Below, piece by piece: positions 1 to 9,012 of a stretch of 64,000 bases of DNA. This stretch comes from Cupriavidus sp. U2 (GTDB lineage Bacteria > Pseudomonadota > Gammaproteobacteria > Burkholderiales > Burkholderiaceae): positions 273,366-337,365 of the forward strand of contig NZ_RCOG02000001.1 in assembly GCF_009663685.2 (NCBI RefSeq), written 5' to 3'. Position 1 is the first letter of the stretch, and each line of letters starts with the position of its first letter. The notes under the pieces are model-generated. The model saw only the letters and a program-made list of their open reading frames with translations, was not told where the DNA came from and ran no database searches. The translations under genes were made by a program, and so were the position numbers.

Positions 1-2
1 TG

Positions 3-1283
3 CTGGCGCTGGAACCAGTGTCCGAAGGGACGAGCGATCCGAACTCCTATGGGTTCCGGATCAATCGATCCACGGCGGATGCCATGTCCCAGCTATTCGT
101 CAATTTGTCCAGAAAGGCTTCGGCCCAATGGATCCTAGAAGCGGATATCAAAGGGTGTTTCGACCATATCAGTCACGACTGGCTGGAGCGCAATGTCCCT
201 ATGGACAAAGCAATCCTGCGGAAGTGGCTGAAAGCTGGCGTGGTATTTCAGGGCCAGTTTCAGGCGACCGACGCTGGAACACCACAGGGGGGCATCATTT
301 CCCCGACCTTGGCTAACGTGGCACTGAATGGGTTGGAACAACAACTGGTCGAGTCCCTACGGGCAAAGCTGGGAGTAACCAACACGAAGAAGCTGAAAGT
401 GAATGTCGTACGGTATGCAGATGACTTCGTGATCACCGGCAACACGCCGGAAGTCCTAGAAAACGAAGTGAAGCCGTGGGTGGAACAGTTCCTAGCAACA
501 AGGGGGCTTTCGCTATCCACGGAGAAAACGCGAATCGTCAACATCGCCGAAGGCTTTGACTTCCTTGGGTGGAATTTCCGGAAGTACTCGGGAACACTGC
601 TCATCAAACCGAGCAAGAAGAACGCACAAACGTTTTATCGCAAGGTCAAGGAGGTCATCAGTGCTCACAGCGGGCGAAAGCAGGCGGACCTAGTCCAAAC
701 GCTGAACCCGATGCTCAGGGGCTGGGCGCAGTATCACAGCCCAGTGGTTGCGAAGGCGACGTTCACCCGAATGGAGCACCTGATATTTAGGGCGCTGTGG
801 AGGTGGGCAAAACGGCGACATCGAAGAAAGAAAGTTGAATGGGTGCGAAAGAAATACTTCGCATCAATCGATGATCGGAATTGGGTGTTCGGTTCCACGG
901 AAGTGAACAAGGCTGGCGAACGCTACTGGAAAGGACTGTATTCGATCCCGAGTACGCCTATCCGGAGGCACAAGAAGGTGCGGGGGGACTACAACCCTTT
1001 CGACCCAGCGCAGGAAATGTATGGCGAAACGCTGCGACAGGAACGCATGGCAGAAAGCATGGCGTACCGGAAGCAGTGGGCAAAGCTGTTCATGTCCCAG
1101 CGAGGCTTGTGCGCGGTGTGTCACAGCGCGATAAGCAAAGAGACCGGGTGGCATGACCACCACATCGAACCCAGAGTAGCAGGCGGGTCCGACGCTCTAA
1201 GCAATCGTGTACTGGTACATCCCGACTGCCATGTCCAGGTTCATCACTATGGCAGAGCCGCAGTGAAGCCGGTGTTTGAGTAA
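3..1283 (+). CDS. Group II intron reverse transcriptase/maturase, 5'-truncated by window edge
   Basis: The reading frame is open to the window edge, so the N-terminus is missing and the GTG at 18 is not a real start. Visible parts are the RT palm, with FRINRST-like motifs and the catalytic YADD box about 133-136 residues after position 18; a maturase (X) domain with the LNPMLRGWAQYH signature; and a C-terminal HNH endonuclease module with paired CxxC and a DHH motif followed by HPDC. This set is typical of mobile, retrohoming group II introns: the protein helps splicing and inserts the intron RNA into a DNA target. The RT and endonuclease motifs look intact, so the element may be active. The stop lies 22 bases before domain V, so the ORF sits in domain IV as expected. 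Confidence 0.93.
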   Translation: MALEPVSEGTSDPNSYGFRINRSTADAMSQLFVNLSRKASAQWILEADIKGCFDHISHDWLERNVPMDKAILRKWLKAGVVFQGQFQATDAGTPQGGIISPTLANVALNGLEQQLVESLRAKLGVTNTKKLKVNVVRYADDFVITGNTPEVLENEVKPWVEQFLATRGLSLSTEKTRIVNIAEGFDFLGWNFRKYSGTLLIKPSKKNAQTFYRKVKEVISAHSGRKQADLVQTLNPMLRGWAQYHSPVVAKATFTRMEHLIFRALWRWAKRRHRRKKVEWVRKKYFASIDDRNWVFGSTEVNKAGERYWKGLYSIPSTPIRRHKKVRGDYNPFDPAQEMYGETLRQERMAESMAYRKQWAKLFMSQRGLCAVCHSAISKETGWHDHHIEPRVAGGSDALSNRVLVHPDCHVQVHHYGRAAVKPVFE

Positions 1284-1305
1284 CTCATACATTTTGTAGA
1301 GGCTT

Positions 1306-1340
1306 GAGCCGTATGCGGGGAAAACTCGCACGTACGGTTC
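1306..1340 (+). ncRNA. Group II intron domain V (catalytic hairpin)
   Basis: The sequence starts GAGCCGTATGCG and ends CGCACGTACGGTTC, folding into the roughly 34-nt domain V hairpin with its small bulge, the most conserved part of group II introns. It is followed at 1344-1383 by a G-rich/C-rich stem (domain VI) that leaves an unpaired A near 1375 as the likely lariat branch point. Confidence 0.88.
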
Positions 1341-1399
1341 TTAGGGGGGAGGGATCCAGCAATGGGTTCCTCCTACCCTCCCGAAACGGTGATCTCATC

Positions 1400-2377
1400 T
1401 TGTCCCAGTCTTCCGCCACTGCCTTGCTTGCCCCGGTCGCTGCCGACATGCGCGCCGTTGACGCCGTGATCCGCCGACGCCTGTCGTCGGAAGTCCCGCT
1501 GGTCGAACAGATTGGCGAATACATCATCAGCGCGGGCGGCAAGCGCCTGCGCCCGGTCATCCTGCTGCTGTCGGCGCGCGCGTTCGGCTACGAGGGTCAT
1601 CGCCATCACGAACTGGCCGCGGTGGTGGAGTTCATCCACACCGCCACGCTGCTGCACGACGACGTGGTGGACGAATCCGAACTGCGCCGGGGCCGCCAGA
1701 CCGCCAACGCCGTGTTCGGCAATGCCGCCAGCGTGCTGGTCGGCGATTTCCTCTACTCGCGCGCGTTCCAGATGATGGTCGACGCCGGCAGCATGCGCAT
1801 CATGGAGATTCTCTCCAACGCCACCAATGTGATCGCCGAGGGCGAGGTGCTGCAGCTGCTGAACATGCACGACCCCGATGTCACCGTGGAACGCTACCTG
1901 CAGGTGATCCGGTACAAGACGGCCAAGCTGTTCGAGGCTTCGGCGCAACTGGGCGCGGTACTGGCCGGCGCCGACGCCGCCATGGAAGAAGCGGCCGCCG
2001 AGTACGGCCGGCGCATCGGCACGGCATTCCAGCTGATCGACGACATGCTGGACTACACGGCCAGCGCCGAGCAGATGGGCAAGAACGCCGGCGACGACCT
2101 GCGTGAAGGCAAGCCCACGCTGCCGCTGCTGCACCTGCTGGAGCATGGCACGGCCGAGCAGCGCGAACTGGCCCGTGACGCCATCGTGCAAGGCGGCACC
2201 GAACACTTCGACGCCGTCTTCTCGGCCATCCACGCCAGCGGCGCGCTCGAAGTAACGTTCGCGGCCGCGCGCCACGAGGCCGAAGCCGCCGAGCGGGCCG
2301 CCATGCAGTTTCCGGACTCGCCGCTCAAGAACACGCTGATCGAGCTGTGCGCGTTCTCGCTGCAGCGGCAGAGCTGA
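1400..2377 (+). CDS. ispB: Octaprenyl/polyprenyl diphosphate synthase
   Basis: A trans-isoprenyl diphosphate synthase that extends FPP with IPP to make the ubiquinone side chain. Both aspartate-rich motifs are present: DDVVD in LLHDDVVDESELRRG and DDMLD in LIDDMLDY, with the GGKRLRP motif near the start. From the TTG at 1400 the protein is 325 residues, close to the family norm. The frame stays open upstream into the intron, so the native start is uncertain: TTG at 1400 with a weak GGTGA upstream, or a codon in the 5' exon that would need intron splicing. The gene is followed by tRNA-Pro and pilB, as in related genomes. It is normally essential, which makes the abutting intron notable. Confidence 0.9.
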   Translation: MSQSSATALLAPVAADMRAVDAVIRRRLSSEVPLVEQIGEYIISAGGKRLRPVILLLSARAFGYEGHRHHELAAVVEFIHTATLLHDDVVDESELRRGRQTANAVFGNAASVLVGDFLYSRAFQMMVDAGSMRIMEILSNATNVIAEGEVLQLLNMHDPDVTVERYLQVIRYKTAKLFEASAQLGAVLAGADAAMEEAAAEYGRRIGTAFQLIDDMLDYTASAEQMGKNAGDDLREGKPTLPLLHLLEHGTAEQRELARDAIVQGGTEHFDAVFSAIHASGALEVTFAAARHEAEAAERAAMQFPDSPLKNTLIELCAFSLQRQS

Positions 2378-2408
2378 CGGCGGGCGATACTTTTTCTTGA
2401 GATGGTGC

Positions 2409-2437
2409 TTGCCAACTCCGGGAAACGCCGCTAGAAT
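2409..2437 (+). promoter_or_regulatory. Promoter of tRNA-Pro
   Basis: TTGCCA at 2409-2414 and TAGAAT at 2432-2437 are separated by exactly 17 bases, a good sigma-70 promoter. It starts 32 bases after the ispB stop, with the predicted transcript start about 40 bases before the tRNA. Confidence 0.75.
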
Positions 2438-2483
2438 TTTATTCTTTGCTGCTGACGACGCACTGTCAGCCGGCAACAGAAAT

Positions 2484-2560
2484 CGGGGTGTAGCTTAGCC
2501 TGGTAGAGCGCTACGTTCGGGACGTAGAGGCCGGAGGTTCGAATCCTCTCACCCCGACCA
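2484..2560 (+). tRNA. tRNA-Pro(CGG)
   Basis: 77-nt cloverleaf with acceptor stem CGGGGTG/CACCCCG, anticodon loop TTCGGGA (anticodon CGG), T-loop GGTTCGAATCC and an encoded 3' CCA. It has its own upstream promoter and downstream terminator. No integrated element or att duplication is visible next to it. Confidence 0.97.
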
Positions 2561-2613
2561 GATTTCGATGCAAGGTGATGCAAGACGTTGCCGGACATCA
2601 CAGGTATCAGCAG

Positions 2614-2646
2614 AAAGCCGCACAGCGATGTGCGGCTTTTTTGTTT
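2614..2646 (+). terminator. Rho-independent terminator after tRNA-Pro
   Basis: An AAAGCCGCACA / TGTGCGGCTTT stem with a short loop, followed by a run of T residues, 54 bases after the tRNA. Confidence 0.9.
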
Positions 2647-2909
2647 TGGTCTCCCGCCCCTCCCCTCCTTTTCCCCCTTCTTTCCGCCGGACCGCGCCAC
2701 CCCTCTTTCCGCCCCCCGCGCAAGTAGGGTTGCAGCCGTGTCGCGCAAACGCCAACGCGCACGCGCGCCAGCTTTACAAAAAGTGACCCCGGCGGCAAAC
2801 TGCCCCGATCCTGGGACCCACGCCCGCCGTCCCGACGCTGTCAACCGCGCCGTCCGCCGTTTTCCGCCCAGCCTTCGGCAGCCTGCGCACCTTGCATCGA
2901 CTTTCGACC
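2647..2909. other. Intergenic region before pilB, no gene
   Basis: A strongly pyrimidine-rich stretch on the plus strand (about 2650-2700, mostly C and T) is followed by GC-rich sequence up to pilB. I see no convincing ORF. The pilB promoter must lie here or upstream, but I found no clear -10/-35 pair and no sigma-54 motif. Confidence 0.6.
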
Positions 2910-4631
2910 ATGACACTAGGTCTTGCGCTTGCCCAGAGCCGGCGGATCGCGCCGGCGCTGCTCGCCCAGCTGGAGCAATCGGCACGGGAAAAGAAAACGC
3001 AGCTGATCGACGAGATCATCGGCAGCGGCACGATGTCCGCCCACGACGTGGCGATCTTTGCTGCCGACAAATACCGGCTGCCGCTGCTGGACCTGACGCA
3101 ATACAGCCTGGACCGCGTGCCATCGGTACTGGCCGGCAACCGCGAATTCCACGCCCACCGCCTGCTGCCGCTGGGCCGGCGCGAGAACCGGCTGATCGTG
3201 GCGACGTCCGACCCGGCCAACCAGGCCGGCGTGGAGGCCATCCGTCAGAAGATGAACCTGACGGTCGAAACGGTCGTGGTCGAGCACGACAAGCTCATGA
3301 AGCATGTGCAGGCCGCCGGTGAAACACTCGGCACGCTCAAGAACATCTCGCCGGTGACGCCGACCGCGCAGAAGATGATCGAGTACGACCCGTCGGCCGC
3401 GGCTGCCGCGCGCAAGGGGCCGGGCAACGACATCGACGACGCCCCGGTGGTGCGCTTCCTGCAGAAGCTGCTGAACGAAGCGTTCAATCGCGGCGCATCG
3501 GACTTGCATTTCGAGCCGTTCGAGTTCTTCTACCGCATTCGCTTCCGCGTGGACGGCGTGCTGCAGGAAGTTGCGCGCCCGCCGCTGGACATCCGCGACA
3601 AGATCGCCACCCGCATCAAGGTGCTGTCGCGGCTGGACATTTCCGAAAAGCGCGTGCCGCAGGACGGCCGGATGAAGCTGCTGATCTCCGTGCCCAAGGA
3701 CAAGGACAGCAAGGAAACCATCGAGAAGGCGATCGACTTCCGGGTATCGACCCTGCCGACGCTGTTCGGCGAGAAGATCGTGATGCGGATTCTCGATTCT
3801 TCCACCGACAAGCTCGACATCGACCAGCTTGGCTACGAGCCGCAGCAGAAGGAACTGCTGCTCGACGTCATCAAGCGCCCGTACGGGATGGTGCTGGTCA
3901 CCGGCCCGACCGGCAGCGGCAAGACCGTGTCGCTCTACACGTTCCTGAACATGCTGAACCAGGGCGACATCAACATTTCCACGGCGGAGGACCCGGCGGA
4001 AATCCAGCTGCCCGGCGTCAACCAGGTGAACGTCAACGACAAGGCCGGCCTGACCTTCGCGGCCGCGCTCAAGTCGTTCCTGCGGCAGGACCCGGACATC
4101 ATCATGGTCGGCGAAATCCGCGACCTGGAAACCGCCGACATCTCGATCAAGGCCGCGCAGACCGGCCACCTGGTGCTGTCGACACTGCACACCAACGACG
4201 CGCCCACCACGCTGACGCGCCTGATGAACATGGGGGTAGCGCCGTTCAACATCGCGTCGTCGGTGCTGATGATCACCGCGCAGCGCCTGGCGCGCCGCCT
4301 TTGCTCGTGCAAGCGCGCGGGCGACCTAGCGCCGCAGGTGCTGCTCGATGCCGGCTTCACGCAAGCCGATATCGACGGCAGCTGGAAGCCGTACCACCCG
4401 GTGGGCTGCGAACGCTGCAACGGCAGCGGCTACAAGGGGCGCTGCGGCATCTACCAGGTCATGCCCATCACCGAAGCCATCCAGCAGATCATCCTGTCGC
4501 ACGGCACGGCTTTGCAGATCGCCGAACAGGCCCGTAAAGAGGGCGTGCTATCGTTGCGCGAGGCCGGGCTGCAGAAGGTGAAACAGGGCATCACGTCGCT
4601 GGAAGAAGTGCTGGCGACCACGAACAGCTAG
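2910..4631 (+). CDS. pilB: Type IV pilus assembly ATPase PilB
   Basis: A cytoplasmic hexameric ATPase that powers pilus extension. It has 573 residues from the ATG at 2910; a TTG six codons upstream is also in frame but has no better ribosome site. An N-terminal T2SSE_N-like domain (about 30-140) precedes the ATPase core, with Walker A GPTGSGKT (about 332-339), Asp-box and Walker B (DIIMVGEIRD, about 396-405) and His box (TGHLVLSTLHTND). The four cysteines of the PilB/GspE zinc knuckle are at about 465, 467, 500 and 503, the last followed by NGSGYKGRCG. It is followed by pilC and pilD, the standard core trio; no pilin gene is in the window. Confidence 0.96.
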   Translation: MTLGLALAQSRRIAPALLAQLEQSAREKKTQLIDEIIGSGTMSAHDVAIFAADKYRLPLLDLTQYSLDRVPSVLAGNREFHAHRLLPLGRRENRLIVATSDPANQAGVEAIRQKMNLTVETVVVEHDKLMKHVQAAGETLGTLKNISPVTPTAQKMIEYDPSAAAAARKGPGNDIDDAPVVRFLQKLLNEAFNRGASDLHFEPFEFFYRIRFRVDGVLQEVARPPLDIRDKIATRIKVLSRLDISEKRVPQDGRMKLLISVPKDKDSKETIEKAIDFRVSTLPTLFGEKIVMRILDSSTDKLDIDQLGYEPQQKELLLDVIKRPYGMVLVTGPTGSGKTVSLYTFLNMLNQGDINISTAEDPAEIQLPGVNQVNVNDKAGLTFAAALKSFLRQDPDIIMVGEIRDLETADISIKAAQTGHLVLSTLHTNDAPTTLTRLMNMGVAPFNIASSVLMITAQRLARRLCSCKRAGDLAPQVLLDAGFTQADIDGSWKPYHPVGCERCNGSGYKGRCGIYQVMPITEAIQQIILSHGTALQIAEQARKEGVLSLREAGLQKVKQGITSLEEVLATTNS

Positions 4632-4768
4632 TCACGGACAAGGCGGTACTGACCAGGCGCGCGGCCGGGGACAGTACGAAAGGCAGAGCCGGCCGCGCAT
4701 ACGGGCATCCGCATCGGGTTGCGGAGGTCCAAAAACAATAGCAATAGCAATACTTCGGGGGTCAAATC

Positions 4769-6034
4769 ATGGCGACGCGCGCACCAGCGGCGGGCGCCCG
4801 GACGGCAGCGCCGTCACGGGCCAGGACAGGGCGGAAGGCGCCCACGCAATACATCTTCGAGTGGGAGGCCAAGGACCGCAAGGGCAAGTCCTTCAAGGGC
4901 GAGCAACGGGCCGAGAGCCAGGCGGAGGTCACCACCACCCTGCGCAAGCAGGGCCTGACCGTCGTCAAGATGAAGAAGCGCAAGGCGGCGCGCGGCAAGA
5001 AGATCACCGAGAAGGACATCGCATACTTCACGCGCCAGCTATCGACCATGCTGAAGGCCGGCATTCCGCTGCTGCAATCGATCGACATCATCGCGCGCGG
5101 CCACGCCAACCCCAACTTCACCCAGCTGCTGAACGACATCCGCTTCGATATCGAGTCCGGCAGCAGCATGGCACAGGCCTTCCGGCGCCAGCCGAAGTAC
5201 TTCGACACGCTGTACTGCAACCTGATCGATGCCGGGGAACAGGGCGGTATTCTCGACGCGCTGCTCGAGCGCCTGTCGCTGTACATGGAAAAGAGCATCG
5301 CGCTGAAGAGCCAGATCAAGTCGGCGATGATCTACCCGATCGCCGTGCTGTCGGTGGCCTTTGCCGTGACCGTGGTGCTGATGCTGTTCGTGATCCCGGC
5401 CTTCAAGGGCGTGTTCTCGAGCTTCGGCGCGGCGCTGCCGGCGCCTACGCAGGTCGTGATCGGCATGTCCGATTTCTTCGTCGAATACTGGTATCTGATC
5501 GTCGGCGCGCCGATCCTGTCGATCGTCGCCTACTTCCGCGCCCGCAAGACATCGGAAAAAGTCCAGCGATGGCACGACAAGATGCTGCTGAAGATGCCGA
5601 TCTTCGGCAGCCTGTTCCGCAAGGCCGTGGTCGCACGCTGGACTCGCACGCTGGCCACGATGTTCGCGGCCGGCACGCCGTTGGTGGAGTCGATGGAATC
5701 CGTGGGCGGTGCGGCCGGGAACTGGCTGTATTACGATGCCACGCGTGAAATCGAGCAGGCCGTGCGCATCGGTACCAGCCTGACCAACGCCATGCAGGCC
5801 ACGCACCTGTTCGACAACATGGTGCTGCAGATGACGCAGATCGGCGAGGAATCAGGTGCGCTGGACAACATGCTGCTGAAGGTGGCGGAATTCTACGAGC
5901 GTGAAGTGGACGACGCCGTGGCTGCCATTTCGAGCCTGATCGAGCCGCTGATCATCGTGATCCTGGGTGTGCTGATCGGTGGCATGGTGGTTGCCATGTA
6001 CCTGCCGATCTTCAAGCTGGGCCAGGTGGTTTAA
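4769..6034 (+). CDS. pilC: Type IV pilus inner-membrane platform protein PilC
   Basis: 421 residues with two GspF/PilC repeats: the first starts at about 85 (IAYFTRQLSTMLKAGIPLLQ), the second at about 290 (ARWTRTLATMFAAGTPLVES). Three hydrophobic segments are visible: about 185-210, 230-250 and a C-terminal one at about 390-415 (IIVILGVLIGGMVVAMYLPI). PilC links the PilB motor to the growing pilus in the inner membrane. The basic, alanine-rich N-terminus (about 1-30) is a cytoplasmic tail. It lies 137 bases after pilB, and a short CAATAG-like triplication sits just upstream of the start. Confidence 0.95.
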   Translation: MATRAPAAGARTAAPSRARTGRKAPTQYIFEWEAKDRKGKSFKGEQRAESQAEVTTTLRKQGLTVVKMKKRKAARGKKITEKDIAYFTRQLSTMLKAGIPLLQSIDIIARGHANPNFTQLLNDIRFDIESGSSMAQAFRRQPKYFDTLYCNLIDAGEQGGILDALLERLSLYMEKSIALKSQIKSAMIYPIAVLSVAFAVTVVLMLFVIPAFKGVFSSFGAALPAPTQVVIGMSDFFVEYWYLIVGAPILSIVAYFRARKTSEKVQRWHDKMLLKMPIFGSLFRKAVVARWTRTLATMFAAGTPLVESMESVGGAAGNWLYYDATREIEQAVRIGTSLTNAMQATHLFDNMVLQMTQIGEESGALDNMLLKVAEFYEREVDDAVAAISSLIEPLIIVILGVLIGGMVVAMYLPIFKLGQVV

Positions 6035-6049
6035 CAACAGGTATCTCGC

Positions 6050-6943
6050 ATGCAAGCAGTTTTTGGACCGGCCGGGGCCGTCACGCTGGATGCCCTGGCG
6101 CTGGTGCCGGCGCCTTTCCTGATCGTCGTGGCCGGTCTGCTGGGCCTGCTCGTGGGCAGTTTTCTCAATGTCGTGATCCATCGCCTGCCAAGGATGATGG
6201 ATCACGAAGAGGCCAACTACATTGCCGAACTGCGCGGCGAGCCCCTGCCGCATCCCGGGCGTTACAACCTCATGGTGCCGCGCTCGGCCTGCCCGCACTG
6301 TGGGCACCAGATCGCGCCCTGGGAAAACGTGCCAATCGTCAGTTACCTGTTCCTGCGGGGCAAGTGCTCGTCGTGCAAGGCGCCGATCAGCATCCGCTAC
6401 CCGCTTGTGGAAGCGGTGAGCGGGGTCCTGACCGCGCTGGCGATGTGGCATTTCGGCCCGACCGCCCAGGCGCTGGCCGCCATCGTCATGATCTGGGCCC
6501 TGGTGGCACTGTTCCTGATCGATGCCGATACCCAGCTGCTGCCTGACCAGATCACGCTGCCGCTGCTTTGGCTGGGGCTGCTGCTGAATTTGCAAGGATG
6601 GTTTGCGCCGCTGGCCGATGCCGTGATCGGGGCCGCCGCCGGGTATCTGGTGCTATGGACCGTCAACCTGCTGTTCACGCTGGTGCGCGGGCAGGCCGGC
6701 ATGGGCCATGGCGACTTCAAGCTCATGGGTGCGCTGGGCGCATGGTTTGGCTGGCAGGCACTGCCGGCGCTGATTCTGATGTCGTCGATTGTCGGCGCGA
6801 TCATCGGCGGGCTGATGCTGGTGGTCCAGCGCAAGGGCCGCGACACGGCGTTTCCGTACGGCCCGTACATTGCCGGGGCCGGCCTGATCGTGCTGTTCCT
6901 GGGCCCGGACGTACTGCCGCTGGGGCTGATCGCGGGCCATTAG
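6050..6943 (+). CDS. pilD: Prepilin leader peptidase/N-methyltransferase PilD
   Basis: A bifunctional inner-membrane aspartic protease that cleaves the prepilin leader and methylates the new N-terminus; it may also serve type II secretion pseudopilins. It has 297 residues and starts 15 bases after pilC. The cytoplasmic zinc domain has two CxxC pairs (C81/C84 and C106/C109). Catalytic aspartates are in the FLIDADTQLLPD motif (about 158-160) and in GHGDFKLMGALG (D222). About seven to eight hydrophobic segments are visible. Confidence 0.95.
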   Translation: MQAVFGPAGAVTLDALALVPAPFLIVVAGLLGLLVGSFLNVVIHRLPRMMDHEEANYIAELRGEPLPHPGRYNLMVPRSACPHCGHQIAPWENVPIVSYLFLRGKCSSCKAPISIRYPLVEAVSGVLTALAMWHFGPTAQALAAIVMIWALVALFLIDADTQLLPDQITLPLLWLGLLLNLQGWFAPLADAVIGAAAGYLVLWTVNLLFTLVRGQAGMGHGDFKLMGALGAWFGWQALPALILMSSIVGAIIGGLMLVVQRKGRDTAFPYGPYIAGAGLIVLFLGPDVLPLGLIAGH

Positions 6944-7008
6944 CGATGCCAGACCGGCCGTCATCGCAACCGGCAGTGCAAAACTGGTATCGTGGGCACC
7001 ATTAGCCA

Positions 7009-7653
7009 ATGACCCCCCTGCCTGCCCCCATGCTGGAAATCGGCCTTACAGGCGGTATCGGCTCCGGCAAGACCCGCGTCGCGGACATGTTTGCCGAGCG
7101 CGGTGCCGCGTTGATCGATACCGATCTGCTTGCCCACGAGATCACCGCGCCCGGCGGCGCGGCCATCGCACCGCTAGTGGAAGCCTTCGGCCCGCGCTGC
7201 CTTCGGTCCGACGGCGCCATGGACCGCGACGCCATGCGCGCGCTGGTGTTTTCCGATCCCACGGCCAAGGCCCGGCTCGAAGGCATCACCCACCCTCTGA
7301 TCCGCCAGCTGACCGAAGCACGCGCGGCCGCCATCCGGTCCGCCGGCCAGCATCCATATCTGATCTACGTGGTGCCGCTGCTCGTGGAATCGGGCACGTG
7401 GCGGGCGCGCGTCGGGCGCGTGCTGGTGGTCGATTGCCAGGAAGAGACGCAGGTGGCGCGGGTCATGGGCCGGAACGGGTTCACGCGTGACCAGGTGCTG
7501 GCCATCATGCACAAGCAGGCCACCCGGGCGGCACGCCTGGCCGTGGCCGACGACGTGATCGATAACGATGGCCCGCCCGACGCACTCGCGCCGCAAGTGG
7601 CGCGGCTCGATGCGCTGTATCGCAGTCTGTCGGCGCGCCCGGCGACCACATAA
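7009..7653 (+). CDS. coaE: Dephospho-CoA kinase
   Basis: Catalyses the last step of coenzyme A synthesis, phosphorylation of dephospho-CoA by ATP. P-loop GGIGSGKT is at about 14-21, with the DTDLLAHE and THPLIR motifs after it. It is 214 residues from the ATG at 7009; an in-frame ATG at 7030 (MLEIGLTGG) matches the usual N-terminus and is a possible alternative start. It sits 65 bases after pilD, ahead of zapD and yacG, a conserved order. Confidence 0.95.
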   Translation: MTPLPAPMLEIGLTGGIGSGKTRVADMFAERGAALIDTDLLAHEITAPGGAAIAPLVEAFGPRCLRSDGAMDRDAMRALVFSDPTAKARLEGITHPLIRQLTEARAAAIRSAGQHPYLIYVVPLLVESGTWRARVGRVLVVDCQEETQVARVMGRNGFTRDQVLAIMHKQATRAARLAVADDVIDNDGPPDALAPQVARLDALYRSLSARPATT

Positions 7654-7731
7654 GACGACCCAAGGATCACCCGGTGGGGTTTCGCGCGGCGCCTGGGCTG
7701 TTCGGTCTGCGTCGCCCGGGGAACTTTCGAT

Positions 7732-7760
7732 TTGTGGTTGGGCTCCGACTCGCATAGAAT
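7732..7760 (+). promoter_or_regulatory. Putative promoter for zapD-yacG
   Basis: TTGTGG at 7732-7737 and TAGAAT at 7755-7760 are 17 bases apart, in the 259-base gap between coaE and zapD. This leaves a leader of about 145 bases. Confidence 0.5.
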
Positions 7761-7912
7761 GCGCTGAAACATGCCGGGGAAAAAGCACCGAGTGACGGCT
7801 CCCGGCCTCTGCGCCACGGCTGGACCACCAGCGTGCGCGGAGAAACCGGCGGCAGCACCGCCGGGCGCCCTCGCTTACGAACCGCCATTCGGCGCGCAGC
7901 ACGGATACCGAC

Positions 7913-8671
7913 TTGATCCTGTACGAATATCCTTTCAACGAACGCATCAGGACGCTCCTGCGCCTGGAAGACCTGTTCGATCGGCTGGATTATTTCCTCG
8001 GGCAGGAACATTCGCTGCAGCACCACGTTGCCATCACCACGATCTTCGAGATCATCGACGTGGCCGGCCGTGCCGATCTCAAGACCGACCTGATCAAGGA
8101 ACTGGAGCGTCAGCGCCAGGCCCTGGCGCCGCTGCGTGCCAATCCGCAGATCGACCAGGATGCACTGGTCAGCGTCATCACCGAAGTCGAGCAAGGCATT
8201 GCGGCACTGAGCCAGACCGTTGGCAAGGCCGGCCAGCTGCTGACCGACAACGAGTGGCTCACCAGCATCCGCAGCCGGGCGATCATCCCGGGCGGCACCT
8301 GCGAATTCGACCTGCCGGCCTACTATGCGTGGCAACACCGTCCCGCCGAAGACCGCCAGGCCGATATCCTCAAGTGGGCCCGGCCACTGGCCTCGCTGCG
8401 CATGGGCGCGACCATCGTGCTGCGCCTGCTGCGTGAGTCGGGCCAGAGCGGCAAGGTCATCGCCACGGGCGGCAGCTATCAGCAGATGCTGTCCGGCCGC
8501 AGCTACCAGCTGATGCAGGTGTACCTGGACGAATCGCTGCTGGCCTTCATCCCCGAGATGAGCGCCAACAAGTACATGCTCTGGGTCCGCTTTACCCAGC
8601 AGGACGGCGACATGCGGCCGCGCTCGGTGGACGCGGATATCCCCTTCCTGCTCAAACTCTGTAATTTCTGA
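7913..8671 (+). CDS. zapD: Cell division protein ZapD
   Basis: A cytosolic FtsZ-bundling protein (formerly DUF1342/YacF) that promotes Z-ring assembly. It is 252 residues, beginning with the family signature [20 protein letters not shown] read from a TTG start at 7913; no ATG gives this N-terminus and the ribosome site is weak. The protein is largely alpha-helical with conserved tracts such as [12 protein letters not shown]. It lies between coaE and yacG as in most gammaproteobacteria and betaproteobacteria, about 13 kb from ftsZ. Confidence 0.93.
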   Translation: MILYEYPFNERIRTLLRLEDLFDRLDYFLGQEHSLQHHVAITTIFEIIDVAGRADLKTDLIKELERQRQALAPLRANPQIDQDALVSVITEVEQGIAALSQTVGKAGQLLTDNEWLTSIRSRAIIPGGTCEFDLPAYYAWQHRPAEDRQADILKWARPLASLRMGATIVLRLLRESGQSGKVIATGGSYQQMLSGRSYQLMQVYLDESLLAFIPEMSANKYMLWVRFTQQDGDMRPRSVDADIPFLLKLCNF

Positions 8672-8679
8672 AGTTCGCG

Positions 8680-8871
8680 ATGCCAGCCGTCGTCAAGTGT
8701 CCCACCTGCGGCAAGGATGTCGCCTGGGTGCCGGAAAACAAGTTCCGCCCGTTCTGCTCCGATCGCTGCAAGCAGATCGACCTTGGCGCCTGGGCGTCCG
8801 AGAAGTACGTCATCGGCGGCAAGCCGGACGAATCACCATCGCCAGACCTGCCGGCGGACGACGAAGACTGA
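8680..8871 (+). CDS. yacG: DNA gyrase inhibitor YacG, zinc-binding
   Basis: A 63-residue protein with the YacG zinc signature CPTCGK then [14 protein letters not shown], giving the four cysteine ligands. In E. coli it binds GyrB and blocks DNA binding by gyrase. It starts 8 bases after zapD and is probably co-transcribed with it. The C-terminal tail is acidic (PADDED). Confidence 0.93.
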   Translation: MPAVVKCPTCGKDVAWVPENKFRPFCSDRCKQIDLGAWASEKYVIGGKPDESPSPDLPADDED

Positions 8872-8891
8872 CGAGCGTCGTAGGGCTGGCT

Positions 8892-8918
8892 CCCCTCGCC
8901 CGCATGGCGGGAGAGGGG
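8892..8918. repeat. REP-like palindrome, copy 1
   Basis: An inverted repeat with arms CCCCTC-CCCG and CGGG-GAGGGG lies just after yacG, between convergent yacG and mutT. Two close relatives occur at 50422-50447 and 50517-50542. It may act as a bidirectional transcript end. Confidence 0.65.
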
Positions 8919-9012
8919 ATTGCGTAGCACGCTCCCGCAGTCTCTCGCCGTCGCCCACGGAAATGCCGGGCCGAAATGCCCGGCTTGTAGCCGGGGCATG
9001 CCTTGCCTGCGT

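Larger units (their letters stand above)
1..1387 (+). mobile_element. Group II intron, 3' portion
   Basis: The left edge carries the end of a group II intron: an intron-encoded reverse transcriptase, then a domain V hairpin at 1306-1340 and a domain VI stem with a candidate branch-point A near 1375. The intron reads in the same direction as ispB. Its 5' end, including domains I-IV, lies outside the window. The 3' splice site is not certain; a YAC/AC-type end somewhere in 1380-1387 is my estimate. If so, the 3' exon begins only about 13-20 bases before the TTG chosen as the ispB start. Confidence 0.85.

Noticed and set aside
2484..2646. tRNA-Pro as a possible attachment site for an integrated element
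   Set aside because: No integrase gene, no repeated tRNA 3' end and no foreign-looking DNA adjoin it within the window.
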